Notes: generated by a model not told the origin, from the sequence alone. Shown: positions 37,092 to 45,037, numbered from the stretch's first letter. The stretch is 64,000 nucleotides of DNA from Novosphingobium profundi (GCF_018491765.1 NZ_JABWCU010000005.1:248001-312000), one strand, 5' to 3'. A program made the numbers and translations.

Positions 37092-38896
37092 TCGCTCTCC
37101 CAATCGGGCTTCCAGAACGCGGCGCGTACCATGATCGCCATCGCCGCGATATTGTTGAGACCCCAGAAGCCGTTCGCGATCAGGCCGCCGAGGCTGTAGG
37201 TGGGGTTGGCCAGGGCCACTTGCAGGCCCGCCCAGGCGAGCCCGGCCAAAGTGGCCAGCGCCAGCGCGAGCTGGGGCCAGACGAGGTGCACGAAATTGCC
37301 CGCCTGGCGCTCCTTGGGGGTGACCGGGAACTTGATCTGCTTGCCCCGCACCACCGCCCAGAGCGCGCGCAGGTTGAGCGGGAACGAGGCCAGGTAGGTG
37401 ACTTTGCCCTTGTAGCCCGAGACGCCCCAGGTGCCGACCATGAAGGCCAGCTCGTTGAACACCAGGAACGGCAACGCGTGCGCGAAGAAATCGCTGGTAT
37501 AGGCGCTGACCGGTGCGACGCCGAAGAACAAATAGATGAGCGGCGCCACCAGGAACACCAGGTTCCACACCGCGCCAAGGTACGACCAGAAAGTGGTCAG
37601 GTACATCAGGCGCTGGGGCAGGGTGAGGCCGGGCTTGGTCACCGGGTTGTCGTTGAAGAAGATGTCGAGGCTGCCGCCGGCGTACTTGAAGCGCTGGATC
37701 GTCCAGGTCAGCAAGTCCTGGGGCGAGAGCATCTTCGATTCCACCTCGGGGTGCAGCACCGACTTCCAGCGGCGTTCGGTGTCGCGATGGAGCACGATCG
37801 AGGTGTAGATGTCTTCCGAGACGTGGAACTTGTAGGGGGTCAGTTCCTCGGCCTGGGCGGCCTGCCAGCGCGCGAGTGCGAGCGCGGCCGGATCGGACTT
37901 GCGGCCCCGGATGCGGTCGAGCAGCGAACGCTTCTCCGCGCTCGCCCCGGCGATGCTCTGGGCATAGGCGCGAAGCGCCACGAACATCACCGCCTCGCGC
38001 CGGTGGAGCGAGGCCGCGCCGCAGCAGAACGCCGCGTTGGCGCGGTTGCGACGGCGCTGGATGACGTCGTAGAACATCGCAGGGTCGTTGACGAAGGGGT
38101 CCTCGCCGACGCGGATCTCGCCGAAGATGCGCTCGATCCCGCGGGCGAGCAGGCGTCCGGGGGCTCCCGCCGCCGCGCCCCAGGTCTCGGTGAGGGTGCG
38201 TCCCTCGGGCAAGTCGTAAAACCACTGCGGGGTCTGCACGAAGGCGACGTCGGGATCGCGAAAGTAGCCCAGCGTGCGTTCGAGCAGGGTCGGGAAGGGG
38301 CGCGTGTCGGCGTCGCAGATGACGATGAAGTCGCCGCTCGTCTGCTCCATCGCGTTGCGCAAGTTGCCCGCCTTGAAGCCGACGTTGTTGGTGCGGCTGA
38401 TGTAATTGACGCCTTCCTCGTCCGCGACCGCGCGCATCGTCGCGCGCCGTCCGTCGTCGAGGACGTGGACGGTGAGGGTCAGCGGATGGGGGTAGCGCAT
38501 CGCCTTGGCGTCGCGAATCGAGAGCCGGACAAGCTCCTCGTCCTCGTTGTAGGTGGCAATGAAGATGTCCACGCTGAGCGGGCGGGTGTCCTCGGCGCTA
38601 TCAGTACAGTCGCCGATCGTGGCTGGCGGCGGGCGCCTTTCGTAATCGTTTGTAGACCAGAGATTATATGTAAAAAGCACCAGGCCAACAAAGGCGAGGC
38701 TTTCGGCAAGTACTAGGGGTAGGGAAAACCACAGCGCATCATAATTGAGCGAGTGCATCCAGCGCCACCACAAGTACCAAATGCCTAAGATCAAATTTAT
38801 CGTCGCCAAATACTGCCACGATACTTCATTGAATGCAGACTTGGGTAGCGGTTCGGGAGGGCGACGACCTTCGAACCGTTCAAAGTAAAATGTCAT
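37088..38896 (-). CDS. Cellulose-synthase-like family 2 glycosyltransferase, no PilZ domain
   Basis: 602-aa processive inner-membrane GT2. Two N-terminal helices (about residues 27-48 and 54-78), a cytoplasmic catalytic domain and several C-terminal helices match BcsA topology. Catalytic residues: DDG 147-149, DAD 195-197, SED 360-362. The usual QxxRW is QRFKY (401-405), with Lys for Arg and Tyr for Trp. A PilZ c-di-GMP domain is absent, and no bcsB is nearby. The first 85 codons are markedly AT-richer than the rest. The start codon lies in the 3' arm of a predicted mRNA hairpin. The polymer made is unknown. Confidence 0.92.
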   Translation of the reverse strand: MTFYFERFEGRRPPEPLPKSAFNEVSWQYLATINLILGIWYLWWRWMHSLNYDALWFSLPLVLAESLAFVGLVLFTYNLWSTNDYERRPPPATIGDCTDSAEDTRPLSVDIFIATYNEDEELVRLSIRDAKAMRYPHPLTLTVHVLDDGRRATMRAVADEEGVNYISRTNNVGFKAGNLRNAMEQTSGDFIVICDADTRPFPTLLERTLGYFRDPDVAFVQTPQWFYDLPEGRTLTETWGAAAGAPGRLLARGIERIFGEIRVGEDPFVNDPAMFYDVIQRRRNRANAAFCCGAASLHRREAVMFVALRAYAQSIAGASAEKRSLLDRIRGRKSDPAALALARWQAAQAEELTPYKFHVSEDIYTSIVLHRDTERRWKSVLHPEVESKMLSPQDLLTWTIQRFKYAGGSLDIFFNDNPVTKPGLTLPQRLMYLTTFWSYLGAVWNLVFLVAPLIYLFFGVAPVSAYTSDFFAHALPFLVFNELAFMVGTWGVSGYKGKVTYLASFPLNLRALWAVVRGKQIKFPVTPKERQAGNFVHLVWPQLALALATLAGLAWAGLQVALANPTYSLGGLIANGFWGLNNIAAMAIMVRAAFWKPDWESE

Positions 38897-38914
38897 TAAC
38901 CCTACCTATGACAT
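38890..38914 (-). promoter_or_regulatory. Inverted repeat covering the GT2 start codon
   Basis: ATGTCAT (38890-38896) and ATGACAT (38908-38914), spacer 11 bp. In the minus-strand mRNA the start AUG is in the 3' arm and the purine-rich AGGUAGGG is in the loop, so folding would hide the start codon. It could instead be a DNA operator. Confidence 0.5.
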
Positions 38915-38942
38915 CTTGAGTGCGTCTAAACTGTGGAGACAC

Positions 38943-38959
38943 CTTGCGGGCGACGCAAG
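38943..38959. promoter_or_regulatory. Short dyad in the GT2/barrel divergent region
   Basis: CTTGCG-GGCGA-CGCAAG, a perfect 6-bp inverted repeat in the 81-bp region between two divergent genes; a candidate site for coordinated control of both operons. Confidence 0.35.
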
Positions 38960-38977
38960 ATTTAATAGGGTGGGAAG

Positions 38978-39961
38978 ATGATTATTTACAGGGCCTTGAA
39001 GTGGCCCCTTGTGTCGGCTTGTGCGCTTGGCGTCGGGAGCATCGCTTCCGGCGGACCTCTGGCTGCGCAAGAGGCGTCCCCGCCCGTCGCGGCGCAGGAC
39101 GGTGTCCTGGGAGGCGACGTCCAGGCCAGCGTGGAGGGCGATCCGGTGGTGCGCGGCGCCGAGAGTTCGTTCGCGTTTCCGCTCGACGACCTCTACGCGC
39201 GCAAGCACGACAGCGAGGCGCGCGAGATGCTCGACGGCCTAACCGTCACGCCCGGCTTCTACATGCCGTTCAGCTCGCGCTCGGTGGGGCAGGGCGCCAA
39301 TGGCGTCGCCACCTCGACCAGCCCGGTCGCGCGGCTGGACCTGCGGTATCAGCCGGTCGGCTACTGGTTCGCCCAGATCGCGCTCAATCGCTATCTCGAC
39401 AGCTCGCGACGGCAGGATTGGGACCCGGACTTCACCTATAGCTTCGGCTACGACGACTGGCACCCCTACACCTTCAGCCTGGTCTATTCGAACTACACCA
39501 ACAACCGCTTCGATCCCGCGCCGGGCGAGCCGGTCACCCGGCTCGATTACGGGACGGTGGCCTTTGGCTACAAGGCCCCGCTGCCGCGTGCGCTGGCCGA
39601 GCCGCTGCTCCTCGACGACACGCTTTCGATCGACTGCCGGGCCAACCTCAACGTCACCCCGCGCTACGATCGCAACGACGGCGGGGTGGGGCACTGGAAG
39701 AACAATGTCTCGCTGGGCTGCCGCTATCCCTTTACCCGGCGGCTCTACATCGATTTCACCGCCTATGCCTGGGGTCACGGCCAGCAACCGTGGGATCCGG
39801 ACTTCACTTATGGTTTCGGGCTTTTCGACTACCGCTCGAACCATGTATCCCTGCAATACGCCAACTATTCGGGCAATCGCTTCCCCTGGCGCACGGCGCG
39901 CGAGGGCACGGGGCGGTTCCGCAACGGCGGATTGCTGCTTTCCTGGAGCCACGCGTTTTGA
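38978..39961 (+). CDS. Predicted outer-membrane beta-barrel protein of the GT2/DUF3131 locus
   Basis: 327-aa exported protein. Signal peptide (CALGVGSIASGGPLAAQ), an acidic linker, then alternating polar/aromatic strands typical of a small outer-membrane barrel, ending in the aromatic residue Phe as OMPs do. It carries two related segments beginning WDPDFTY (148-154 and 272-278), each followed by a strand with SNYTNNRF or ANYSGNRF. I do not know the family; by position it could be the polymer exit pore, the job BcsC does for cellulose. ATG 38978 is preceded by AGGG. The next gene starts within its stop (TTGA). Confidence 0.75.
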   Translation: MIIYRALKWPLVSACALGVGSIASGGPLAAQEASPPVAAQDGVLGGDVQASVEGDPVVRGAESSFAFPLDDLYARKHDSEAREMLDGLTVTPGFYMPFSSRSVGQGANGVATSTSPVARLDLRYQPVGYWFAQIALNRYLDSSRRQDWDPDFTYSFGYDDWHPYTFSLVYSNYTNNRFDPAPGEPVTRLDYGTVAFGYKAPLPRALAEPLLLDDTLSIDCRANLNVTPRYDRNDGGVGHWKNNVSLGCRYPFTRRLYIDFTAYAWGHGQQPWDPDFTYGFGLFDYRSNHVSLQYANYSGNRFPWRTAREGTGRFRNGGLLLSWSHAF

Positions 39962-41292
39962 GCCCACTTGCCACTCGCCGCGCTAGCCTCACCCGGTTGG
40001 GAGCGCTTGGATTTGCCGGGACCGCGCTGGCCACGCTCGGCGGCTGCGGCACCGTGGTGCGCGCGCTGCGCGAGGAAACCCGCGGCATGGCCTCGCCCGG
40101 CCCCAGCGACCGGCGCCGGGCCGAGACCGCCTGGCGCTATTTTCGCAGCACCCGCAATGGCGCGACCGGCCTTTGCGAGGCGGTCGCCGGCGCCGGTTTC
40201 GCTTCGGCCACCAGCATCGCCGACCAGATCGCGGCGGGCCTTTGTGCCTATCGTCTGGGCGTGGTGTCGCGGGTCGATTTCGACGCAGCCATGAGCGCGC
40301 TGCTCGCCTTCCTCGCGCGTGCACCGTTGGCCGGAGGCGCACTGCCGGGTCGCTTCTATGCGGTGGCGACGGGCGCGCTGATCGATCCGCCGGCGGCCTC
40401 GGGCGATCCGGGCTGGTCGGGCATCCAGCTCGGACGGCTGCTGCTGTGGCTGCGCGCGCTGACCGACCGTTTCGAACAGTACCGCGTGCCGGTCGCCACG
40501 ATCGTCGCGCGCTGGCGGATTTGCGATGCGCTCGACGACGAAGGCCGGATCTGCGAAGGCCTGCCCGGCAATCCGCAAGGGCTCGCCCGCCAGCCCGAGA
40601 TTGGCGCGGGCTATGCGATCTACGCCGAGCAGGGCTACCGCGCCTGGGGGCTCTCGCCCGCGCGCACGGTGCCGCTTGCCAGCGATTTCGCGGTTACCGT
40701 CGAAGGCCAGGACTTCGCGATTGGCGGTCTGGGTTCGAAGCGTCCGCCGCTTCAGATCATGCCCTATGCGCTGCTCGGGCTGGAGCTTGGCTGGAAGGGC
40801 GTTTCGGGCAGCGATCTCTCGGCCGAGAAGGCGCTCCTTGCGCGCATGTTCGACGTCCAGGACCGCCGCCGGGCGCGGACCGGCATCCTGACCGCGCGCG
40901 CCGATTTCAAGCGCACCAGCGCGCCCTATGCGCTGATCGGCGGCATCGTCGCGGGCGGCACGCCCTGGGGCACGGTGGGTGAGGACGGCACCGCCTTCCC
41001 CGAATTCGGCCTGCTGGCGACCAAGGCGAGCTTCGCGATGTGGGCGCTGGGCGCGCCTGGCGCCAAGGAGACCATGGCTGCCACCGATACGCTGTTCGAC
41101 GGCGGAGGCGGATGGCTGGAAGGGCGCTATGAGACGAGCGGAGCGCAGGAGTGGACGCGCAGCGCGGCGACCAACGCCGTGGTGCTCGAGGCGCTGCTCT
41201 ACCGCGAGCTCGGTCCGGTGATCGACAAGGCCGAGCCGGCTGCGCTGACCCCCGACGGCACGGCCGGCTTCGCCTGCCCGCAGGCGCGATGA
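39958..41292 (+). CDS. Single-domain DUF3131 lipoprotein
   Basis: 444-aa protein homologous to the tandem DUF3131 protein on the opposite strand but more diverged: matching blocks are AETAWRYF, GATGL, IQLGRLLLWLRAL and NAVVLEALLYRELGPVI, while the PSTTLWD motif is lost. The N-terminus is a signal with RR and a lipobox (LATLGGC), predicting a lipidated, membrane-anchored protein. I use a TTG start at 39958 that overlaps the barrel gene stop as TTGA, with GGAG 9 nt upstream; no ATG or GTG fits before the signal peptide. Coupled to barrel, GAF and kinase genes. Confidence 0.85.
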   Translation: MSPLATRRASLTRLGALGFAGTALATLGGCGTVVRALREETRGMASPGPSDRRRAETAWRYFRSTRNGATGLCEAVAGAGFASATSIADQIAAGLCAYRLGVVSRVDFDAAMSALLAFLARAPLAGGALPGRFYAVATGALIDPPAASGDPGWSGIQLGRLLLWLRALTDRFEQYRVPVATIVARWRICDALDDEGRICEGLPGNPQGLARQPEIGAGYAIYAEQGYRAWGLSPARTVPLASDFAVTVEGQDFAIGGLGSKRPPLQIMPYALLGLELGWKGVSGSDLSAEKALLARMFDVQDRRRARTGILTARADFKRTSAPYALIGGIVAGGTPWGTVGEDGTAFPEFGLLATKASFAMWALGAPGAKETMAATDTLFDGGGGWLEGRYETSGAQEWTRSAATNAVVLEALLYRELGPVIDKAEPAALTPDGTAGFACPQAR

Positions 41293-41816
41293 AAGTCCGC
41301 ACCTTCACGGTTCCCGGCGAGGCCGGGGGGGAGGCGGGGGAGGAAGCCCGGCGCCTCGCGATCGTGGACAGCTTTCCCGTGCTGCACGAGCCCGTCTCGC
41401 TTGACGTGCAGTCGCTCGTGGCCGAGACCGCCGAGATTTTCGAGGTTCCGATAACGCTCATCTCGATCGTCACTCGCGACGAGCAGTGCTTTGCCGCGAG
41501 CCGCGGCCTCGACGTGCCTTCCACCCCGCGATCGATCTCGTTTTGCGGGCACGCGGTGGCGGCCGGAGCGACGCTGGTGGTCGAGGATGCCCTCGAGGAT
41601 CCGCGCTTCGCGGGCAACCCCCTGGTGATCGGGCCGCCGCATATCCGCTTCTACGCGGGCGCGCCGCTGTTCGCGGCCGAGGGCCTCGCGATCGGGACCT
41701 TGTGCGTGATCGACACCGCGCGTCGCCGTTTTTCGGTGGACGACATCGCGCGCCTCGAACTCCAGGCTTCGCGGGTCATGCGCCGTCTCGAAGCGGCGCG
41801 AAAGGCGCATCCGTGA
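41289..41816 (+). CDS. GAF domain protein
   Basis: 175-aa single GAF domain (about residues 20-170): FPVLHEPVSLDVQSLVAETA, FEVPITLISIVTRDEQCFAA, SISFCGHAVAAG, LEDPRFAGNPLV and FYAGAPLFAAEGLAIGTLCVID. This is the GAF subtype common in sensory kinases and diguanylate cyclases. There is no output domain; the gene overlaps both the upstream DUF3131 gene (ATGA) and the following kinase gene (GTGA), so it probably acts as a separate sensor subunit for that kinase. The ligand is unknown; C in SFCGHA could bind a cofactor or sense redox. Confidence 0.88.
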   Translation: MKVRTFTVPGEAGGEAGEEARRLAIVDSFPVLHEPVSLDVQSLVAETAEIFEVPITLISIVTRDEQCFAASRGLDVPSTPRSISFCGHAVAAGATLVVEDALEDPRFAGNPLVIGPPHIRFYAGAPLFAAEGLAIGTLCVIDTARRRFSVDDIARLELQASRVMRRLEAARKAHP

Positions 41817-43039
41817 GCCGCGTGCGCAGCCGGGCGGTGCACGCCGTGGCGTGCTTCGTCATGCTGCTGGCGCTGGCGAGCGCGATCGGGCTGCTGCGCG
41901 CCGGGCATCCGATGCTCGCGCTGGGGCTGGGCATGACCCTGGCCTCGCTGGCGATCATGGTCTGGCAGGTCGAGGCGCGTGCGAGTTTCGCCTCCGAGGC
42001 GCGGGCCAACGCGGCGCTGCTGCGCGCCACGCTCGACAACGTCGATCACGGCATTGCCCTGATCGATGCCGAGGGTGGCTTGCTGGCCTGGAACGCCCGG
42101 CTCGCCTCGTTGCTGGGCGTCATTCCCGAGCCGGGCATGCCGATCCACGCGATGATCGAACAGGCGCCCGGCTGGGCGGGCGAGCTCGAGGAAGTGCGCG
42201 CGGTGCGCAGCCGCAACCCGCTTCGTCTCGAGCGCGCGCTCCCGCTCAGCGAACGCTTCGTCGAAGTGCGCGGTGCGCCCGTAGAGGACGGCCTATACGC
42301 GCTGACGTATACCGACATCACCGAAAGGCGCGCGCAGGAGCGCCTGACCAGCGATTTCATCTCCAGCGTCAGCCACGAATTGCGCACGCCGCTGACTTCG
42401 ATCCGCGGCGCGCTGGGGCTGATGCAGGCGGCCGGGGAGGAACTGCCGCCGCGTGTCGCCAGCCTCGCCGCGCTTGCCGGTCGCAACGCCGAGCGCCTGC
42501 TCACGCTCGTCAACGACCTGCTCGACGTCGAGAAGATCGAGAGTGGACGGCTCGATTTCGATTTTGCGCCGGTCGACCTTAACGCGATCGCGCTTGAGGC
42601 GGCGGAGGTGAACGCCGCCTACGCCCAGCGGCGCGGGGTGACCCTGACGCTGGGACGCGAGGTTCGCCCGGTGATGGTCCGTGCCGATGCCGGACGCCTC
42701 CAGCAGGTCATGGCCAATCTCATTTCCAATGCGGCCAAGTTCTCGCCGCAGGGCGGGATCGTGACGATCACCGTGGAACTGCGCCTGGGCGAGGCGCTGA
42801 TAACGGTGCACGACCACGGCGAGGGCGTGCCCGAAGCCTTCCGTTCGCGCATCTTCGGCAAGTTCGCGCAGGCGGCGAGCGGCGACCAGCGCCAGACCGG
42901 GGGTAGCGGCCTGGGCCTCAACATTTCGCGCGCGATCGTCGAGCGTCACGGCGGCACGATCGGCTTCACCAGCGAGCCGGGCAACACCAGCTTTCGCGTC
43001 GTCCTGCCGATCATGGCGGCGGCCAGCCAGGCCGCCTGA
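41813..43039 (+). CDS. PAS-containing membrane histidine kinase
   Basis: 408-aa sensor kinase. Two N-terminal helices (about 10-29 and 33-51), a PAS domain (about 65-170, LDNVDHGIALIDAEGG), HisKA with phospho-His188 in SSVSHELRTPLTSIRG, then HATPase with N-box NLISNAAKFSPQ and G-boxes (HDHGEGVPE; TGGSGLGLNISRAIVE). The GTG start overlaps the GAF gene stop (GTGA). It is last in the barrel-DUF3131-GAF operon and converges with the partner-switch operon 16 bp away. No cognate regulator is in this operon; the REC proteins nearby are candidates. Confidence 0.93.
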   Translation: MSRVRSRAVHAVACFVMLLALASAIGLLRAGHPMLALGLGMTLASLAIMVWQVEARASFASEARANAALLRATLDNVDHGIALIDAEGGLLAWNARLASLLGVIPEPGMPIHAMIEQAPGWAGELEEVRAVRSRNPLRLERALPLSERFVEVRGAPVEDGLYALTYTDITERRAQERLTSDFISSVSHELRTPLTSIRGALGLMQAAGEELPPRVASLAALAGRNAERLLTLVNDLLDVEKIESGRLDFDFAPVDLNAIALEAAEVNAAYAQRRGVTLTLGREVRPVMVRADAGRLQQVMANLISNAAKFSPQGGIVTITVELRLGEALITVHDHGEGVPEAFRSRIFGKFAQAASGDQRQTGGSGLGLNISRAIVERHGGTIGFTSEPGNTSFRVVLPIMAAASQAA

Positions 43040-43055
43040 GTCCTCGCCGGTGGCT

Positions 43056-43490
43056 TCAGCCGCCCTTGGTGAGCACGAGCCGATTGACGCCGTCCCGGCT
43101 TTCGTAGGCCACTTCGTCGGTGCAGCCGTGAATGATCGCGGCGCCGCGCCCGCTTGTGGCGTGCCCCTCGGGCAGCGCGGTGTTCGCGAAGAACGCGGGG
43201 GGAACCGGTGAGCCGGTGTCGGTCAGGGTCAGGTGCACCCGCCCACTCTCGATGGCGATGGCGAGGGTGATCGAGCCCGCGTCCTGGCCGACGTAACCGT
43301 GTTCGACGATGTTGTTGGCCGCCTCGACGAGCGCCAGTTCGAGCTCGAACAAGGCCATGTCGTCGATGCCGGCCCGGGAGCAGGCCTGGCGCAAGTGCTC
43401 GGCCAGCGCGCGCACCGAGGCGAGGTCGGCGGGTACGACCAACTCGCCGGGCGGCGTCGGCTCGTGCCTTGCGTCAGGCGAGGATGGCAC
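43056..43490 (-). CDS. HATPase anti-sigma-type serine kinase (RsbW-like)
   Basis: 144-aa GHKL ATPase of the RsbW/SpoIIAB type. Motifs: N-box EAANNIVEHGY, G1 LTDTGSPVP, G2 SGRGAAIIHGC. In partner-switching systems this kinase phosphorylates its STAS antagonist and sequesters a target, classically a sigma factor. GTG 43490 lies inside the STAS gene (17-bp overlap), with GAGG upstream. No sigma factor gene is visible, so its target is either elsewhere or not a sigma factor. Confidence 0.88.
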   Translation of the reverse strand: MPSSPDARHEPTPPGELVVPADLASVRALAEHLRQACSRAGIDDMALFELELALVEAANNIVEHGYVGQDAGSITLAIAIESGRVHLTLTDTGSPVPPAFFANTALPEGHATSGRGAAIIHGCTDEVAYESRDGVNRLVLTKGG

Positions 43491-43797
43491 GGGCCTCGTC
43501 CTCGCTGTCGCACAGCCGAAACAGCGAATCGAGGCGGGTCAGCTCGAACAGTCGGCGCACGCCCGGCGCCGCGCCGACAACCGCGACGCGCCCGCCCGGC
43601 CCCATGCGCTTGAGCATCGAGACCAGCACGCCGAGCCCGGTGCTGTCGATGAAGCCGACCGGGGTCAGGTCGAGCAGGATCCGGTCGGGCTGGTCGACCA
43701 GCAGGGGATCGAGCGTGGCGCGAAACGGCGCGGCGGCCATGGCGTCGAGGCGCGGCTGCTCGACCGTGATCGTGAGCGGGGAGGCTGGGGCGGTCAT
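43474..43797 (-). CDS. STAS domain anti-sigma-factor antagonist
   Basis: 107-aa single STAS domain (RsbV/SpoIIAA type). The phosphorylation motif is intact at FIDSTGLGVL (Asp51, Ser52, Thr53). Its ATG overlaps the phosphatase gene stop (ATGA) and its 3' end overlaps the kinase gene. Expected cycle: phosphorylated by the RsbW-like kinase, dephosphorylated by the REC-PP2C protein, then binds the kinase and frees its target. Confidence 0.92.
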   Translation of the reverse strand: MTAPASPLTITVEQPRLDAMAAAPFRATLDPLLVDQPDRILLDLTPVGFIDSTGLGVLVSMLKRMGPGGRVAVVGAAPGVRRLFELTRLDSLFRLCDSEDEARAILA

Positions 43798-45011
43798 TGC
43801 GGTCCTTTCAGGGGGGCATTCTCGATAGCGATGAGGGAGAGGTCATCGTCGTTTCCGGCGCGCCCGCAAAAGCGGGCGAGTTCGGCCTCGATGGCCTCGA
43901 CCGATGCCGGGAGCGACAGCGCCCGGCCGGCCTCGACCCCGGTGCACAGGCGCTCGAGGCCGAATTCCTCGCCAGCGGTTCCGGTGCTCTCGGTGACCCC
44001 GTCCGAATAGAGGACGAGCCGCGATCCCACCGGGAAATCGAAGCGTACCGGCTCGTAGGGCGTGTCCGGGAACCAGCCGACCGGCATCGCCCGGCCGCCG
44101 GTGAGGACCTCGGTCCGGTCCGGCCGGGCAAGAACGGGCGGGGGATGTCCGGCGCAGATCAGCCAGCCTTCCTCCCACTCGGGCAGCAGCAGGCAGGCCG
44201 CGATGGTCGCGTAGTCCTCGTCGCCGCGCTCGCAGACTTCGGCGTTGAGCAGGCCGAGCGCCTCGGACAGCTCTTCGGGCGTCTTGGGGCGCAGCTGGTT
44301 GAGGCGGTGATGAAGGTGAAAGGAATCGAGCGCGGCCGGGACGCCGTGCCCCTTCACGTCGATGAGGAACAGCAGCACGCCGCCCTCGCGCAGCGGCGCC
44401 GCACCGATCGTGTCGCCGCCCAGTTCGGCGGTCGGGCGGTAGATCAGCGCCAAGTCGAGAGTGCCCATAGTGCCCGGCTCGGGCAGCAGGCGACGTTGCA
44501 GGCTGTGCGCGGCCTCGAGGTCGGCGCGCACGTGCTGGAGCGCTTCGCGGGTGCGCTGGTGCGCGCTCGCGAGCATGTTGTTGCGGCGCTCGAGCTTGCG
44601 GTGGAGCAGCCGGTTGCGCCGTGCGGTCTCGACCGCGAACTCGAGCTTGATCGCCTCGACCGGCTTTTCGATGAAGTCGTCGACGCCGGCCTCGACCGCG
44701 CTGCGCATCGCCTGGGCATCGCCGCGGGCGGTCATCATCAGGATGTGCAGGTAGCCTTCGCGACGGCGCGCGGCGCGCGCACGGCGGACCAGCTCCATGC
44801 CGTCGATCCCGGGCATCTGCCAGTCGGTGACGACCATGTCGAAATGGGCCTCGGCCAGGCGCGCAAGCCCGTGGCCGCCGTCACAGGCGGTCTCGACCGA
44901 GCAGCCGAAGCCTTCGAGCTGTATGGCCAGCACTTCGGCCATGAGCTCGTCGTCGTCCACGACAAGCACCTTGAGGCGCGAGGAAGGCCGGTTCGGGGAG
45001 GGGGGTGCCAT
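43794..45011 (-). CDS. Response regulator with PP2C-type phosphatase output (RsbU-like)
   Basis: 405-aa protein: REC domain (about 13-130; VLVVDDDE, phospho-acceptor Asp63 in VVTDWQMPG, switch Lys in IEKPVEAIKLE), a coiled-coil linker (NRLLHRKLERRNNMLASAHQ), and a SpoIIE/PP2C domain (about 180-405; ELGGDTIGA, LIDVKGHGVPAAL, GRAGNDDDLSLIAI with metal Asp residues). It links a phosphorelay to dephosphorylation of the STAS protein. ATG 45011 is the first start matching the REC fold. First gene of a three-gene operon, divergent from the hybrid kinase. Confidence 0.93.
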   Translation of the reverse strand: MAPPSPNRPSSRLKVLVVDDDELMAEVLAIQLEGFGCSVETACDGGHGLARLAEAHFDMVVTDWQMPGIDGMELVRRARAARRREGYLHILMMTARGDAQAMRSAVEAGVDDFIEKPVEAIKLEFAVETARRNRLLHRKLERRNNMLASAHQRTREALQHVRADLEAAHSLQRRLLPEPGTMGTLDLALIYRPTAELGGDTIGAAPLREGGVLLFLIDVKGHGVPAALDSFHLHHRLNQLRPKTPEELSEALGLLNAEVCERGDEDYATIAACLLLPEWEEGWLICAGHPPPVLARPDRTEVLTGGRAMPVGWFPDTPYEPVRFDFPVGSRLVLYSDGVTESTGTAGEEFGLERLCTGVEAGRALSLPASVEAIEAELARFCGRAGNDDDLSLIAIENAPLKGPQ

Positions 45012-45037
45012 CAACGTGATCCGCAATCTGCTTGCCC

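Noticed and set aside
37088..38896. Calling the GT2 gene bcsA (cellulose synthase)
   Set aside because: No PilZ domain, changed QxxRW, and no bcsB, bcsC or bcsZ nearby.
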